Below are positions 35,513-44,789 of a DNA stretch of 64,000 nt, piece by piece. Each line of letters starts with the position of its first letter. The stretch's first letter is position 1. The position numbers were made by a program, and so were the translations under genes. A model generated the notes under the pieces. It did no database searches. It was given only the letters and a program-made list of their open reading frames with translations, and was not told where the DNA came from. This DNA is from LMUY01 sp964244585. GTDB taxonomy: Bacteria > Pseudomonadota > Alphaproteobacteria > Acetobacterales > Acetobacteraceae. The stretch is from contig CAXTJM010000006.1 of assembly GCA_964244585.1 (NCBI GenBank), positions 112,063-176,062 of the forward strand, written 5' to 3'.

Positions 35513-36471
35513 CGACACGAACCACCACCACGGTCGCCACCTCGGCACTGGCGCTGCTTGGGCTCGCGGCCATGGCGCTCACCGGTCCCATCCCAAAGCG
35601 GGCGCCTTCGCGGGCGTTGCTGCCGCCACCGCGCTCACCGCTCGACCCCAAGGCGAGCGTGCGGTCGGCGCGGCGGCTGAACCGGGCTGCCGGCGTGCTC
35701 GCCGCCTCCGTGTTGGCCGACAGCGCCGTCGAGCACTACCGCGGATCGTTTGCCAACAAGGCGATGTTCACCCCGCTGATCACGGCCAGCCTGTCGCTGG
35801 CCGTGAGCGTGCATGGCAACGCCGATCGCCGGCCGGTGCCACATCGGCTGCGCGACGCCATGTATGCGCTGGCCGGGATGACGGGCGTCGTCGGCACGGC
35901 GTTCCACATCTTCAACATCGGCAAGAAGCCGGGCGGGTTCACTTGGCAGAACCTGTTCTATTCCGCGCCCATCGGGGCACCTGCGGCGCTCAGCCTGTCC
36001 GGCGCAATGGGATTCCTGGCGGAACGGGTGCGCGACACGCGGCCCGGCCTTTCGCCATTCATCCTCGGGTTGCCGGCGGGGCGCGTCGTGGCAGCGACCG
36101 CGGGTGCCGGGCTGTTGGGCACGGTGGCAGAGGCCGGGCTGCTGCATTTCCGCGGCGCCTTCAACAATCCGGCGATGTACGCGCCCATCGCCATTCCGCC
36201 CATCACGGCGGCGCTGCTCGGCACCGCCGCGTTGGGCCGCACCGGGCAACGCCGCACCGCCTTGCGCTGGTGGCTGCGGGTGACGGCCGTGATGGGATAT
36301 GTCGGCGCCGCCTTCCACATCCGCGGCGTGGCGCGGCAGATGGGCGGCTGGCGCAACTGGAGCCAGAACGTGCTGAACGGCCCGCCCATTCCGGCGCCGC
36401 CCAGCTTCACCGGCCTGGCCCTTGCCGGCCTCGCCGCGCTCGGCCTGCTGGAGGACCATCCCGATGACTGA
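35509..36471 (+). CDS. Multi-span membrane protein of unknown function
   Basis: 320-residue integral membrane protein. I do not recognise a characterised family. An N-terminal hydrophobic segment lies at residues ~8-26, followed by a Pro/Arg-rich link, then about six further hydrophobic stretches (e.g. ALAGMTGVVGTAFHIFNIG and GYVGAAFHIRGVA). These two GxAFHI repeats suggest an internal duplication, with His residues that could bind haem or quinone. It overlaps the gluconate-dehydrogenase small-subunit gene by 8 bp. A role as membrane anchor or electron acceptor for the GMC enzyme is conceivable (inference). Confidence 0.75.
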   Translation: MTTRTTTTVATSALALLGLAAMALTGPIPKRAPSRALLPPPRSPLDPKASVRSARRLNRAAGVLAASVLADSAVEHYRGSFANKAMFTPLITASLSLAVSVHGNADRRPVPHRLRDAMYALAGMTGVVGTAFHIFNIGKKPGGFTWQNLFYSAPIGAPAALSLSGAMGFLAERVRDTRPGLSPFILGLPAGRVVAATAGAGLLGTVAEAGLLHFRGAFNNPAMYAPIAIPPITAALLGTAALGRTGQRRTALRWWLRVTAVMGYVGAAFHIRGVARQMGGWRNWSQNVLNGPPIPAPPSFTGLALAGLAALGLLEDHPDD

Positions 36472-37105
36472 CCGCTATCCCGGCTACGACGTGCTGAACA
36501 AGCAGGACACCCCGTCCTGGGATGCCATCACCCGCGAGGTGATCGCCAGGCGGCTGGCCGTCCCACGGGAGCCGCGCTTCTTCGACGGTGCGGAGTGGCA
36601 GGTCCTGACCGCACTGTGCGACCGCGTGATGCCGCAGCCCACCAGCCGCCCGAAAGTGCCGCTGCCGGCCTACGTGGACGCCAAGATCACCGAGAAGCAC
36701 TTGGACGGCTACCGCTATGCCAGCCTGCCGCCTCAGGGCGAGGCATGGCAGCGCGGCCTGGCCGCCTTGGACCAGGAGGCGCAGGGCGCGCATGGCGCGC
36801 GGTTCCACGATCTGCCACCCGACCGGCAAGACTGCCTCATCAGGCAGATGCAGGAGGGTTCGCTGACGAGCGAGGCCTGGGGCGGCATGCCGTGCAAGGA
36901 GTTCTTCGAACACAGGGTGATCGCCGACATCACCCATGCCTACTACGCCCATCCCACGGCCTGGAACGAACTCGGCTTCGGCGGGCCGGCCAGTCCGCGC
37001 GGGTACGTCCGCATGGGGCTGGACCGGCGTGATCCCTGGGAGGCGGCGGAGGCCAAGCCCGGCCAGGAAGACCAGGCGCTGCGGGACAACACCCGTGGCG
37101 TCTAA
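36464..37105 (+). CDS. Gluconate 2-dehydrogenase subunit 3 family protein
   Basis: 213-residue small subunit of membrane-bound GMC dehydrogenases. Recognisable parts are FFDGAEWQVLTALCDRVMPQ, VPLPAYVDAKI, GMPCKEFFEHRVIADITHAYYAHPTAWNELGFGGPASPRGY. In known enzymes this subunit has a Tat signal and escorts the flavoprotein to the periplasm; no Tat motif is visible here. GGAGG precedes the ATG. The 3' end overlaps the GMC gene by 11 bp, the usual coupling. Confidence 0.85.
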   Translation: MTDRYPGYDVLNKQDTPSWDAITREVIARRLAVPREPRFFDGAEWQVLTALCDRVMPQPTSRPKVPLPAYVDAKITEKHLDGYRYASLPPQGEAWQRGLAALDQEAQGAHGARFHDLPPDRQDCLIRQMQEGSLTSEAWGGMPCKEFFEHRVIADITHAYYAHPTAWNELGFGGPASPRGYVRMGLDRRDPWEAAEAKPGQEDQALRDNTRGV

Positions 37106-38750
37106 CCCGTCCCTGGATGCAACCGCTTCGCCGCGCGCGGTGGATGGCCGCGCGCCGGACGTGTTCACGGTGGGCGGCTGGGTGCCGATGAAGCAGTTCC
37201 GCGACGACGAGGAAGTCGATTTCGTCGTCGTCGGCACGGGTGCCGGTGGCGGCCCGGCGATCGCCGGGTTGGCGGAAAGCGGCTTCTCCGTCGTCGGCTT
37301 CGACGCCGGGCCATATTTCCGACCGCTGGAAGACTTCGCGTCCGACGAGACGGAGCAGAACAAGCTCTACTGGACGGATGAACGCATCGTGGACGGCGCC
37401 AACCCGATGGTGATGGGCGGCAAGAACAGCGGCAAGGCAGTGGGCGGCAGCACCGTGCACTTCGCCATGGTCTCGCTGCGGTTCCGTCCCGAATGGTTTA
37501 AATCCCGCACCGCGCTGGGGTATGGCGCGGATTGGCCACTCGATTGGCGGGAGATGTGGGACTATTACGGCCGGGCGGAGAGAGCGTTGAGCATTTCCGG
37601 CCCGGTGAGCTACCCGTGGGGGCCGAAGCGCCCCCGCTATCCATACCGCTCGCACGAGCTGAATGGCGCGGCGGAGATCCTGGGACGCGGGGCGGAAGCC
37701 ATGGGCTACAGATGGACCCCGACCCCGCTGGCGACCGTCTCGGCCCCGCACGGCAAGTCCCACCCATGCGTGTACCGGGGGTTCTGCCGCTTCGGCTGCT
37801 CCACCAATGCCAAGCAGAGCCAGCTGGTGACCTTCATCCCCCGCGCGCTGAAGGCGGGCGCCGAGATCCGTGACCTGGCCATGGTGGGCAGGATCGAGGT
37901 GAAGGACGGCCGTGCCACGGGCGTGCACTACATGCGCGAGGGGAAATGGCGGGTCCAGCGCGCCCGCAACGTGATGGTGTCCGGCTACGCCATCGAGACG
38001 CCGCGCCTGCTGCTCGCCTCCGCCACCGACCGCTACCCGGACGGGCTGGCCAACGGGTCCGGCCTGGTCGGCAAGAACCTGATGACGCAGTCCAACCAGG
38101 CCGTGTTCGGCACCATGGACAACGAGGTGCGCTGGAACAAAGGGCCGCCCTCGCTCTCCCTCACCGAGCATTGGAACTACGAGGACAAGAAGGACTTCGC
38201 CGGCGGGTATTGCTGGATGGCGCAGGGCCCCTTGCCGATCGAATGGGTGACCGTCCAGACCGGATCGCGCGGCCTGTGGGGCCAGGCGCTGCGCGACGAG
38301 ATGGCGAAGTACAACCATAGCGTCGGACTGAAGATGGTGGGAGAAATGCTGCCCGACGAGCGCAACCGCGTGACCCTGGCCGACGACCTCGACCAATACG
38401 GCCTGCGCGTCGCCCGCGTGACCTACAGCTGGGGCGACAACGACAAGGCGTTGATCCAGCACGCGCTGGGGCAAATGCAAACCAGCCTGGAGGCGGCGGG
38501 CGCACGCGATGTGTTCCGTCAGGAGAACGACACCAACCATCTGGGCGGCACCGCGCGCATGGGCTTCGATCGGGAGACCAGCGTCGTGGACAGGGATTGT
38601 AGGAGCTGGGACATCCCGAACCTCTGGATATGCGACGGGTCGGTTTTTCCCACTGTCGGCGGTGTTAACCCGCATCTGACCATCACCTCGATCGCCATGC
38701 GGACGGCCGACCGGATCAAGGCGATGGCGATGGATGGCTCGCTGCACTGA
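37095..38750 (+). CDS. GMC-family flavoprotein dehydrogenase (gluconate/sorbitol dehydrogenase-like)
   Basis: 551-residue large subunit of a GMC oxidoreductase. The FAD loop is VVVGTGAGGGPAIAGLAESG, followed by the GMC box GGKNSGKAVGGSTVHFAMVSLRFRPEWF. HPCVYRGFCRFGCSTNAK supplies a Cys cluster as in related dehydrogenases, and the active-site His/Asn region is NTNHLGGTARMG to GGVNPHLTITSIAMR near the C-terminus. Start is taken as GTG 37095, inside the small-subunit gene; the next ATG would remove about 30 residues. It probably oxidises a sugar, alcohol or polyol. No cytochrome c subunit gene follows. Confidence 0.83.
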   Translation: MASNPSLDATASPRAVDGRAPDVFTVGGWVPMKQFRDDEEVDFVVVGTGAGGGPAIAGLAESGFSVVGFDAGPYFRPLEDFASDETEQNKLYWTDERIVDGANPMVMGGKNSGKAVGGSTVHFAMVSLRFRPEWFKSRTALGYGADWPLDWREMWDYYGRAERALSISGPVSYPWGPKRPRYPYRSHELNGAAEILGRGAEAMGYRWTPTPLATVSAPHGKSHPCVYRGFCRFGCSTNAKQSQLVTFIPRALKAGAEIRDLAMVGRIEVKDGRATGVHYMREGKWRVQRARNVMVSGYAIETPRLLLASATDRYPDGLANGSGLVGKNLMTQSNQAVFGTMDNEVRWNKGPPSLSLTEHWNYEDKKDFAGGYCWMAQGPLPIEWVTVQTGSRGLWGQALRDEMAKYNHSVGLKMVGEMLPDERNRVTLADDLDQYGLRVARVTYSWGDNDKALIQHALGQMQTSLEAAGARDVFRQENDTNHLGGTARMGFDRETSVVDRDCRSWDIPNLWICDGSVFPTVGGVNPHLTITSIAMRTADRIKAMAMDGSLH

Positions 38751-38856
38751 GTCTTGGCTTGATCGGGTAGACACGATTGGCCTGTTGAGATCGATCAGAC
38801 GACCTTCTGGACCGGCTTGCGCTTCGCATGGATGGCCGGAACACCATACGAGCGAC

Positions 38857-39627
38857 ATGACCGATCGGCCTGGACCGTCCGCGGCGTGCCTGCGCGTCAT
38901 CGACCTGGAAACCACCGGGGACAGTTTGCGCAACGGCGGCGTGGTGGAGGTGGGCTGGCAGGATCTGGCGCCGGATGCCGACGGGCGCTGGGCGTTGCGT
39001 GGCGGCCCGGAGTCGCGACTGGTTCAGCCGGGCTGCCCGATCTCGGCCGTGACCTCCGCCGTGCACCACATCGTCGACGAGGACGTGGCGGGCGCGCCAG
39101 CCTGGACCGCGTTGGCGCCGGAAATCCTTCAGGGCGAAGGTGTGGTCGCGCTGGCGGCGCACCGCGCGGCATTCGAGAAGCGTTGGTGCCTGCCGCGGCT
39201 GACGGGGCGGGCACGTTGGATCTGCACCTACAAATGTGCGTTGCGACTGTGGCCTGACGCGCCGTCCCACTCCAACCAGGGCCTGCGCTATTGGCGCCGG
39301 CCGCCCGGCCTGCACCGCGCCACCGGGCTACCCGCGCACCGGGCGGGGCCGGATGCCTATGTGACGGCGCACCATCTGCGCGACATGCTGGCCGAGGCGA
39401 GCGTGTCGCAATTGCTGGCCTGGTCGGAGCAGCCGGCATTGTTGGTCCGAGTACCGACCGGGGCGCTACGCGGGCGGCGCTGGGACGAACTGGACGATGC
39501 CCAGCTTGACCGGATACTGGGCGGGGAGTGGGGCCAGAACCCCGACATGCTGTTCACCGCGCGGCAGGAACGGGCCCGGCGCGGCGGCGGCGGCGGTCCG
39601 CGCGAACAGATGAGGCTGCGTCTCTGA
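38857..39627 (+). CDS. ExoX-like 3'-5' exonuclease
   Basis: 256-residue DEDDh-type exonuclease resembling exodeoxyribonuclease X. Exo I is VIDLETTGD; Exo II would be AHRAAFEKRW, where Glu replaces the expected Asp of HNxxFD; Exo III is HRAGPDAYVTAHHL. The middle stretch WICTYKCALRLWPDAPSHSNQGL and the C-terminal GRRWDELD region follow ExoX closely. It stands alone in its own short transcript after the GMC gene. The Exo II change may lower activity, so I call it a likely but unproven nuclease. Confidence 0.78.
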   Translation: MTDRPGPSAACLRVIDLETTGDSLRNGGVVEVGWQDLAPDADGRWALRGGPESRLVQPGCPISAVTSAVHHIVDEDVAGAPAWTALAPEILQGEGVVALAAHRAAFEKRWCLPRLTGRARWICTYKCALRLWPDAPSHSNQGLRYWRRPPGLHRATGLPAHRAGPDAYVTAHHLRDMLAEASVSQLLAWSEQPALLVRVPTGALRGRRWDELDDAQLDRILGGEWGQNPDMLFTARQERARRGGGGGPREQMRLRL

Positions 39628-39664
39628 GGCCGGGCTGCCAAGCCTTGCGCAGGCGATGCCGCCA

Positions 39665-40378
39665 TCAGGCTCCCAGGTATGCCTCCCGTATCCGCGGATG
39701 GTCCGCCATATCCTTTGCCGGTCCTTCGAGCACGATGGCGCCGTGCTCGAGCAGGTAGGCGCGCCCGGCGACCGAGAGCGCCATGGCGGTGTTCTGCTCG
39801 ACGAGAAGGATCGTGACGCCTGTCTCGGCGATCAGGGCGAGGCGATCATAGACCTCTTCGGCGATCAGCGGCGCCAACCCGAGCGAGGGCTCGTCCAGCA
39901 GCAGGACCTTCGGCCGCGACATGAGCGCGCGGCCGACGGCGAGCATCTGCTGCTCGCCACCCGAGAGCGACCAGCCATACTGCGCCGTTCGCTCCCTGAG
40001 GCGGGGAAACAGGGCATAGACGCGATCGAGGTCGGCCGCGCTGGATTGGCCCGGGCGCTTCCACGCCGCGGTTGCGACCTCGAGGTTCTCGAGCACGGTC
40101 AGGCCGGGGAAAATGCGGCGGCGCTCCGGCGCATGGGCCAGGCCGGCGCGCACCCGCCGTTCCGGCGAGAGCCCGGCCATGCGGGCGCCGTCGAAGGTGA
40201 TGGCGCCGGCGCGGGGGCGGATCAGGCCGGAGAGGGCGCGGAGCAGTGTCGTCTTGCCGGCGCCGTTCGATCCCAGCAGGGCCACGCACTCGCCGGCATC
40301 GACCCGCAGGCTGACGCCGCGAAGCGCCATGACGGGCCCGTAGGCCACGTCGAGGCCGTCACACGCGAGCATAGGCAC
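39665..40378 (-). CDS. livF: Branched-chain amino-acid-type ABC ATPase LivF
   Basis: 237-residue ATPase. Walker A is GSNGAGKTT, the signature LSGGEQQML, Walker B LLLDEPSLGLAP and the H-loop LLVEQN, all as in LivF. The end (YLLEHGAIVLEGPA to REAYLGA) is also typical. Start is GTG 40378, or ATG 40372, both inside the livG 3' end. It is the last gene of the minus-strand operon 39665-47473. Confidence 0.9.
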   Translation of the reverse strand: MPMLACDGLDVAYGPVMALRGVSLRVDAGECVALLGSNGAGKTTLLRALSGLIRPRAGAITFDGARMAGLSPERRVRAGLAHAPERRRIFPGLTVLENLEVATAAWKRPGQSSAADLDRVYALFPRLRERTAQYGWSLSGGEQQMLAVGRALMSRPKVLLLDEPSLGLAPLIAEEVYDRLALIAETGVTILLVEQNTAMALSVAGRAYLLEHGAIVLEGPAKDMADHPRIREAYLGA

Positions 40379-41183
40379 GCCTGCGGCCGAGATAGGCGTC
40401 GATGACCCAGTCGTCGTTGCGGATTTCGGCAGGGGTTCCCTCGGCGATCTCCTGGCCGAAATTGATCACGGTGATCCTGTCCGCCAGCCGCATGACCAGA
40501 CCCATGTTGTGCTCGATCAGCAGAATGCTGAGGCCACCCCGGCGGAGGTCGTGCACCAGGGTGATGAGCCCCTCCACCTCGCCGGAGTTAAGGCCGGCGG
40601 CGGGTTCGTCGAGCAGCAGGACCTTGGGGTTGCCGATCAGGGCGCGCGCGATCTCGATCTTGCGCTGCTTGCCGTAGGGCAGCGATCCGACGGCGCGGCC
40701 GCTATCCGCCTCCATCCCGAGCCGGGCGAGCAGGGCGTGGGCCTGCTCCCGCATCCTCCTCTCCTCGGCGCGGAAGCCGGGGGTGCGCAGGACGGTCCGC
40801 ACCAAGCCGCTGCGATAGAGGGCGGCGGCGCCGACGAGCACGTTCTCCAGCACCGAAAGCCGGTGGAACAGCCGGCCGTTCTGGAACGTGCGGACCATCC
40901 CGGCGCGGGAGACGACGGTGGCGGAGCAGCCCGACAGCTCCCGGTCGTCCAGGCGGATGCGGCCGGATGACGGCCGGGTCGCGCCGGACAGCATGTTGAC
41001 CATCGTGCTCTTGCCCGCGCCGTTGGGGCCGATCAGGGCACGCACCTTGCCGCGACCGACAGCGAGGTCGACGGCGTCGACGGCCTTCAGGCCGCCGAAC
41101 GTCCTTGTCAAGCCGGAGACGACGAGGATGTCGTCCTGCGCCGACACGGACGCGGCCTGGTGTTCAAGCGTGGCGGTGGGCAT
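40359..41183 (-). CDS. livG: Branched-chain amino-acid-type ABC ATPase LivG
   Basis: 274-residue ATPase with Walker A GPNGAGKST, the LivG-specific loop RAGMVRTFQNGRLFHRLSVLENVLVG, the altered signature LPYGKQRKIEIARAL and Walker B VLLLDEPAAGLN. The C-terminal VINFGQEIAEGTP to YLGRR is a family mark. ATG 41183 overlaps the livM end by 20 bp. With LivF it energises the importer. Confidence 0.9.
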   Translation of the reverse strand: MPTATLEHQAASVSAQDDILVVSGLTRTFGGLKAVDAVDLAVGRGKVRALIGPNGAGKSTMVNMLSGATRPSSGRIRLDDRELSGCSATVVSRAGMVRTFQNGRLFHRLSVLENVLVGAAALYRSGLVRTVLRTPGFRAEERRMREQAHALLARLGMEADSGRAVGSLPYGKQRKIEIARALIGNPKVLLLDEPAAGLNSGEVEGLITLVHDLRRGGLSILLIEHNMGLVMRLADRITVINFGQEIAEGTPAEIRNDDWVIDAYLGRRRAYARV

Positions 41184-42126
41184 ACCGGACCCTGATCTGG
41201 TTGACCGCCCCGGCCAGGCCGGACGGCAGCAGGACGAGCACGAGGATGATTGCGGCGCCAAACACGGTGAGATAGGCCTGCCCTACGAACCGCAGCCATT
41301 CCGGCGCGAAGCTCACGAGGATGCAGCCGGCGATCGCCCCGGGGATCGACACCTCGCCGCCGACGATCAGCATGACCAACAGGGTGATCGCGCGCACCCC
41401 GTCGAAATCGCTGGGCGCGATGTAGTTGGCATAGTGGGCATACAGGGCGCCGCTGACCGCGCCGTATGCGCCGCACAGGGTGAAGGCCAGCAGCTTCGTG
41501 CGGACGACGTCGACGCCGCCCGCACGGCACGCCATCTCGTCGTCGCGCACGGCCACCATGTCGCGGCCGAAATGCGAGGCACGGACCGCGCCGGCGACCA
41601 GGCTGCCCGCGACGAGGAAGGCGAGCGCCAGGTAGTAGAAGCGCGGGTCGGAATCGAAGGTGAAGCTGCCGACCGATACGGCGGGGATGCCGCTGACGCC
41701 ATCGTCGCCGCCGGTCAGGCCGATCCAGTTCTTGGCCACGATCTCCGTCGTCACGTTCAGCCCAACCGTGGCCAAGGCAAGGTAGTGTCCTCGCAGGCGG
41801 AGCATCGGCGCGCCCACCGCCATGCTGAGCCCGGCGCCGAGCAGGATGGCGACGGGAAGCGCCGACCAGAACCCGAACCCGGCGCGGGTCGTCAGCAGGG
41901 CGGCGGTGTAGGCGCCGACGCCGACGAAGGCGGCCTGCGACAAGTGGATCAGCCCGGTCCACCCGAACGCGAACACCAGGCCCAGCACGGCGATGGCGGA
42001 GATGACGGCCAGGTCCAGGATGCGCAGGCCGTAGGTCGGCATGATGGATGGCAACGACAGCACCAGCAGGCCGCCGAGCAGCAGCAGGAATGCACGCGCG
42101 ACCGCCCATACCGGCGCGGGCCTCAT
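41164..42126 (-). CDS. livM: Branched-chain amino-acid-type ABC permease LivM
   Basis: 320-residue permease with 8-10 hydrophobic helices. Family stretches are GWTGLIHLSQAAFVGVGAYTAALL, RLRGHYLALATVGL and FGRDMVAVRDDEMACRAGGVDVVRTKLLAFTLCGAYGAVSGALYA. ATG at 42126 overlaps the livH stop (ATGA). Confidence 0.9.
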   Translation of the reverse strand: MRPAPVWAVARAFLLLLGGLLVLSLPSIMPTYGLRILDLAVISAIAVLGLVFAFGWTGLIHLSQAAFVGVGAYTAALLTTRAGFGFWSALPVAILLGAGLSMAVGAPMLRLRGHYLALATVGLNVTTEIVAKNWIGLTGGDDGVSGIPAVSVGSFTFDSDPRFYYLALAFLVAGSLVAGAVRASHFGRDMVAVRDDEMACRAGGVDVVRTKLLAFTLCGAYGAVSGALYAHYANYIAPSDFDGVRAITLLVMLIVGGEVSIPGAIAGCILVSFAPEWLRFVGQAYLTVFGAAIILVLVLLPSGLAGAVNQIRVRYAHRHA

Positions 42127-42998
42127 CCCCGGTCCCCGATGCGCTCGCCGAACAGGCCCTGGGGGCGGAAGAGCAGGAAGACGATCATGAGCAGGAAGAC
42201 CAAGGCGTCCTTGTAGGCCGACGAGACGTAGCTCGCGCCCAGTATCTCCGACAGCCCGACCAGGATCCCGCCGCATATCGCACCGGGGATGCTGCCGAAG
42301 CCGCCGATGACGGCCGCGGCGAACGCCTTCAGCGCCAGGGTGTCGCCCATGTTGACGTCGATGAACCACATGGGCGAGAGCAGGACGCCGGCAATGCCGG
42401 CAAGCGCCGCGACGAGCACCCAGGTGAAGCAATACACCCACGTGACGCGGATCCCCATGAGGCGCGCGGCCTCCGGATCCTGGGCCAGGGCCCGGAACTG
42501 CCGCCCGACGAAGGTGCGGTGCATCAGGAGATAGACGCCGACGATCAGCACCGCGGTCACGGCGATGACGAAGACGGCGTGCAACGGGATGACGGCGCCC
42601 GACCAGTGGAGCAGCCCGCCGCCGACCGGTGAGGCGACGCGGGCCGGCAGCGGCCCCCATATCAGCTGGGATACGTTCTGGATGGAGATGCCGATCGCGA
42701 CCGTGCCGATGACGATGGTGACGGCCGGCTTGCCGCGGAGCGGCTGGAACACCGTCAGGAAGAAGGCGATGCCCACCAGCGCCATGACCACCAGCGTGCC
42801 CAGGTAGGAGACGCCGAGGCCGGCCTGAGTGTAGGCGAGCGAGGAGGCCCCGACCAGCGCCCCGACGACGACGAGCTGGCCGGTGGCGAAGTTCACGACA
42901 CCCGTCGCCTCGTAGGCCAGTTCGAAGCTAAGCGCGATCACGGCGTAGATGCTTCCGATCGAGAGCGCGCCGACCAGGAGTTGCAGGAACTGCGTCAC
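42123..42998 (-). CDS. livH: Branched-chain amino-acid-type ABC permease LivH
   Basis: 291-residue permease with eight or so helices. GALSIGSIYAVIALSFELAYEATGVVNFATGQLVVVGALVG at the N-terminus and FRALAQDPEAARLMGIRVTWVYCFTWVLVAALAGIAGVLL are LivH landmarks; the C-terminus GLFGERIGDRG also fits. GTG 42998, one base after the binding-protein stop, is the first start that does not run into that gene. Confidence 0.9.
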   Translation of the reverse strand: MTQFLQLLVGALSIGSIYAVIALSFELAYEATGVVNFATGQLVVVGALVGASSLAYTQAGLGVSYLGTLVVMALVGIAFFLTVFQPLRGKPAVTIVIGTVAIGISIQNVSQLIWGPLPARVASPVGGGLLHWSGAVIPLHAVFVIAVTAVLIVGVYLLMHRTFVGRQFRALAQDPEAARLMGIRVTWVYCFTWVLVAALAGIAGVLLSPMWFIDVNMGDTLALKAFAAAVIGGFGSIPGAICGGILVGLSEILGASYVSSAYKDALVFLLMIVFLLFRPQGLFGERIGDRG

Positions 42999-42999
42999 G

Positions 43000-44145
43000 T
43001 CAAGCGGGATGGGTGGGGTAGGTTGCGACCAGCCTGATGTCCCTGGTGTTCGGCGCGAAATCGGCAAGCGACACGCTGTGCGCCATGTCGCCGCGGTCAT
43101 CCGTGGTGTAGGTCCGGGTGACGCCGTCATACCCTTTCAGGGCGGCGAAGTAGTCCCGCAGCTTGGCCTTGTCGGGGCCGACCTTGCGCAGCCCATCGGC
43201 CAGGATCATCGCGGCGTCGTAGTAGCAGGAGCCGAACGGGTCGGCGCGCATCTTGAAGCGGTCCAGGAACTTCGCCGCGTATGCGCCGCTGGCCGGGCTG
43301 CGGGCGTCGCCGATCACGGCATCCATGATGCTATAGATGCCGTCGACATCGGCGGCGGTGACCAGGTCCAGCAAGGCGGGGTTGACGAAAGACGAGTTGC
43401 CGATGAGCGGGGCGGTGATGCCCAGCGTCCGCCGCTGCGTCAGGACCAGGGCGCCGTCGCGCACGTAGGAGATGGCGACCAGCGCCTGGGCGCCCTTGTT
43501 CTTCAGCGACAGGAGCTGGGCGGAGAAGTCGTTGTCGCGGGCGCCGTAGGTCTCGCGCCCGACCACCTTCACATTGGCCCGGCCCAGAACGGCCTCGATC
43601 GCGTTGGCCGAGGCGGCGCCGTAATCGTCCTGGACCTGAAGGATGCCCACATCCTTGGCGTTCATCCGCGTGGCCAGCGCCTCGCCGGTGGCGTCGCCGG
43701 CCATGTTGTCCGGCGGCCGGATGCGGAACATCCAGGGGTTCTTCTTGTCCGCGATCGCAACGCCGCCGCCGGCATAGACCGTCGGGATCGCGGCCTTGGC
43801 CACCGCCTGCTCCACGGCAAGGTTCTGGATGGTGTAGCTGCTGAGGAAGACGAAGACGGGGTCCAGCTGCTGCGACAGCTTGATGAAGGCGTTGACCGCG
43901 ACGCTATTGGACGCCTGGGTGTCCTCGAACACGATCTTCAGCTTGCGGCCGTTGATGCCACCCGCGGCGTTGATGTCGTCCTGCGCCATCTGCAAGCTGT
44001 CGTAGTATTGCAGGCCGGAGCCGGCGAGCGGACCGGTGATCGGGACGGTGGCGCCGACGACGATGTCGTCGGCAGCGCGGGCAATCCGCGGCATGGCTAG
44101 GGCGGTTCCTGCCAAAAGGCCAAGGGCGGTGCGGCGCTTCAGCAT
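43000..44145 (-). CDS. Branched-chain amino-acid-type periplasmic binding protein (LivK type)
   Basis: 381-residue type I periplasmic binding protein. A signal peptide with two Arg (MLKRRTALGLLAGTALA) ends around ARAA. The mature part opens with IVVGATVPITGPLAGSGLQYYDSLQMAQDDINAAGGINGRKL, the family opening. ATG 44145 has GAAGGAG at ideal distance; an ATG 15 bp upstream (ATGA with the previous stop) is less well placed. Family members import amino acids, amides, urea or aromatic acids. The operon's enzymes suggest an amide or carboxylated ring compound. Confidence 0.87.
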   Translation of the reverse strand: MLKRRTALGLLAGTALAMPRIARAADDIVVGATVPITGPLAGSGLQYYDSLQMAQDDINAAGGINGRKLKIVFEDTQASNSVAVNAFIKLSQQLDPVFVFLSSYTIQNLAVEQAVAKAAIPTVYAGGGVAIADKKNPWMFRIRPPDNMAGDATGEALATRMNAKDVGILQVQDDYGAASANAIEAVLGRANVKVVGRETYGARDNDFSAQLLSLKNKGAQALVAISYVRDGALVLTQRRTLGITAPLIGNSSFVNPALLDLVTAADVDGIYSIMDAVIGDARSPASGAYAAKFLDRFKMRADPFGSCYYDAAMILADGLRKVGPDKAKLRDYFAALKGYDGVTRTYTTDDRGDMAHSVSLADFAPNTRDIRLVATYPTHPA

Positions 44146-44156
44146 CGTCGGCTCCT

Positions 44157-44789
44157 TCATGCGGCGGATTGACGGGCGAACCTGGCTTCCAGGGCGGCGA
44201 GGTGCATCAGGTCGGCGTATTTCTGGCCCATGTCGAACAGGCTCGAATCGTGCGGGCCGATGGCGCGGTCGCCCACGCAATCCACCATGACGACGGGCCT
44301 GAACTCGTGCGCGCAGGCGTCGACCACCGTCGCGCGCACGCAGCCGCTGGTGGTGCAGCCGGCAACGAGGAGCGTGTCCACCCGGCGATGGGCCAGCCAG
44401 CCGGCCAGGCCGGTGTCGAAGAACGCGCTGGCCTGGCGCTTGCGGATCACCAGCTCGCCGGCCGCCGGCGTCAGCGCGGGGACGATCTGGCTGAGCGGGC
44501 TGGTTTCCGTGAGGGTCAGCAGGGGAGGCACCTTGGCCGCGAACACGCCGGCATCGGCGGCATCGTCGGCGTAGACGACGCGGGTGTGGGCCACCGGCCA
44601 GCGGTTCCGCCGGGCAAGGGCGAGCAGGCCCACGGTCCGCGCGATGGCGTCGGGTATGTTGCCGCCGCCGAAATGGGCGGGGTCGGTAAAGCCGACCACG
44701 AAGTCCACGACGACCAAGGCGGGGGCGATGCCCAGGCCCAGGGTCTGGGCGAAGCCTTGGCGGCGATAGATGTCCAGTTCGTCCGTCAC
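44157..44789 (-). CDS. N-carbamoylsarcosine-amidase/maleamate-amidase-like cysteine hydrolase
   Basis: 210-residue isochorismatase-fold hydrolase. The catalytic Asp is in ALVVVDFVVGF, the Lys in VIRKRQASAFF and the Cys in CTTSGCVRATVVD, followed by FDMGQKYADL. These match N-carbamoylsarcosine amidase and maleamate amidase (NicF), which release ammonia from a carbamoyl or amide group. Start is GTG, overlapping the lyase stop (GTGA). It differs clearly from the RutB-like gene at 2866. In this operon it probably hydrolyses a ring-opened amide to an acid (inference). Confidence 0.82.
   Translation of the reverse strand: MTDELDIYRRQGFAQTLGLGIAPALVVVDFVVGFTDPAHFGGGNIPDAIARTVGLLALARRNRWPVAHTRVVYADDAADAGVFAAKVPPLLTLTETSPLSQIVPALTPAAGELVIRKRQASAFFDTGLAGWLAHRRVDTLLVAGCTTSGCVRATVVDACAHEFRPVVMVDCVGDRAIGPHDSSLFDMGQKYADLMHLAALEARFARQSAA

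Noticed and set aside
44157..44789. Calling the cysteine hydrolase here RutB
   Set aside because: Its Cys neighbourhood CTTSGCVRATVVD and Lys motif fit carbamoylsarcosine and maleamate amidases, not RutB; the RutB-like gene is at 2866-3627.
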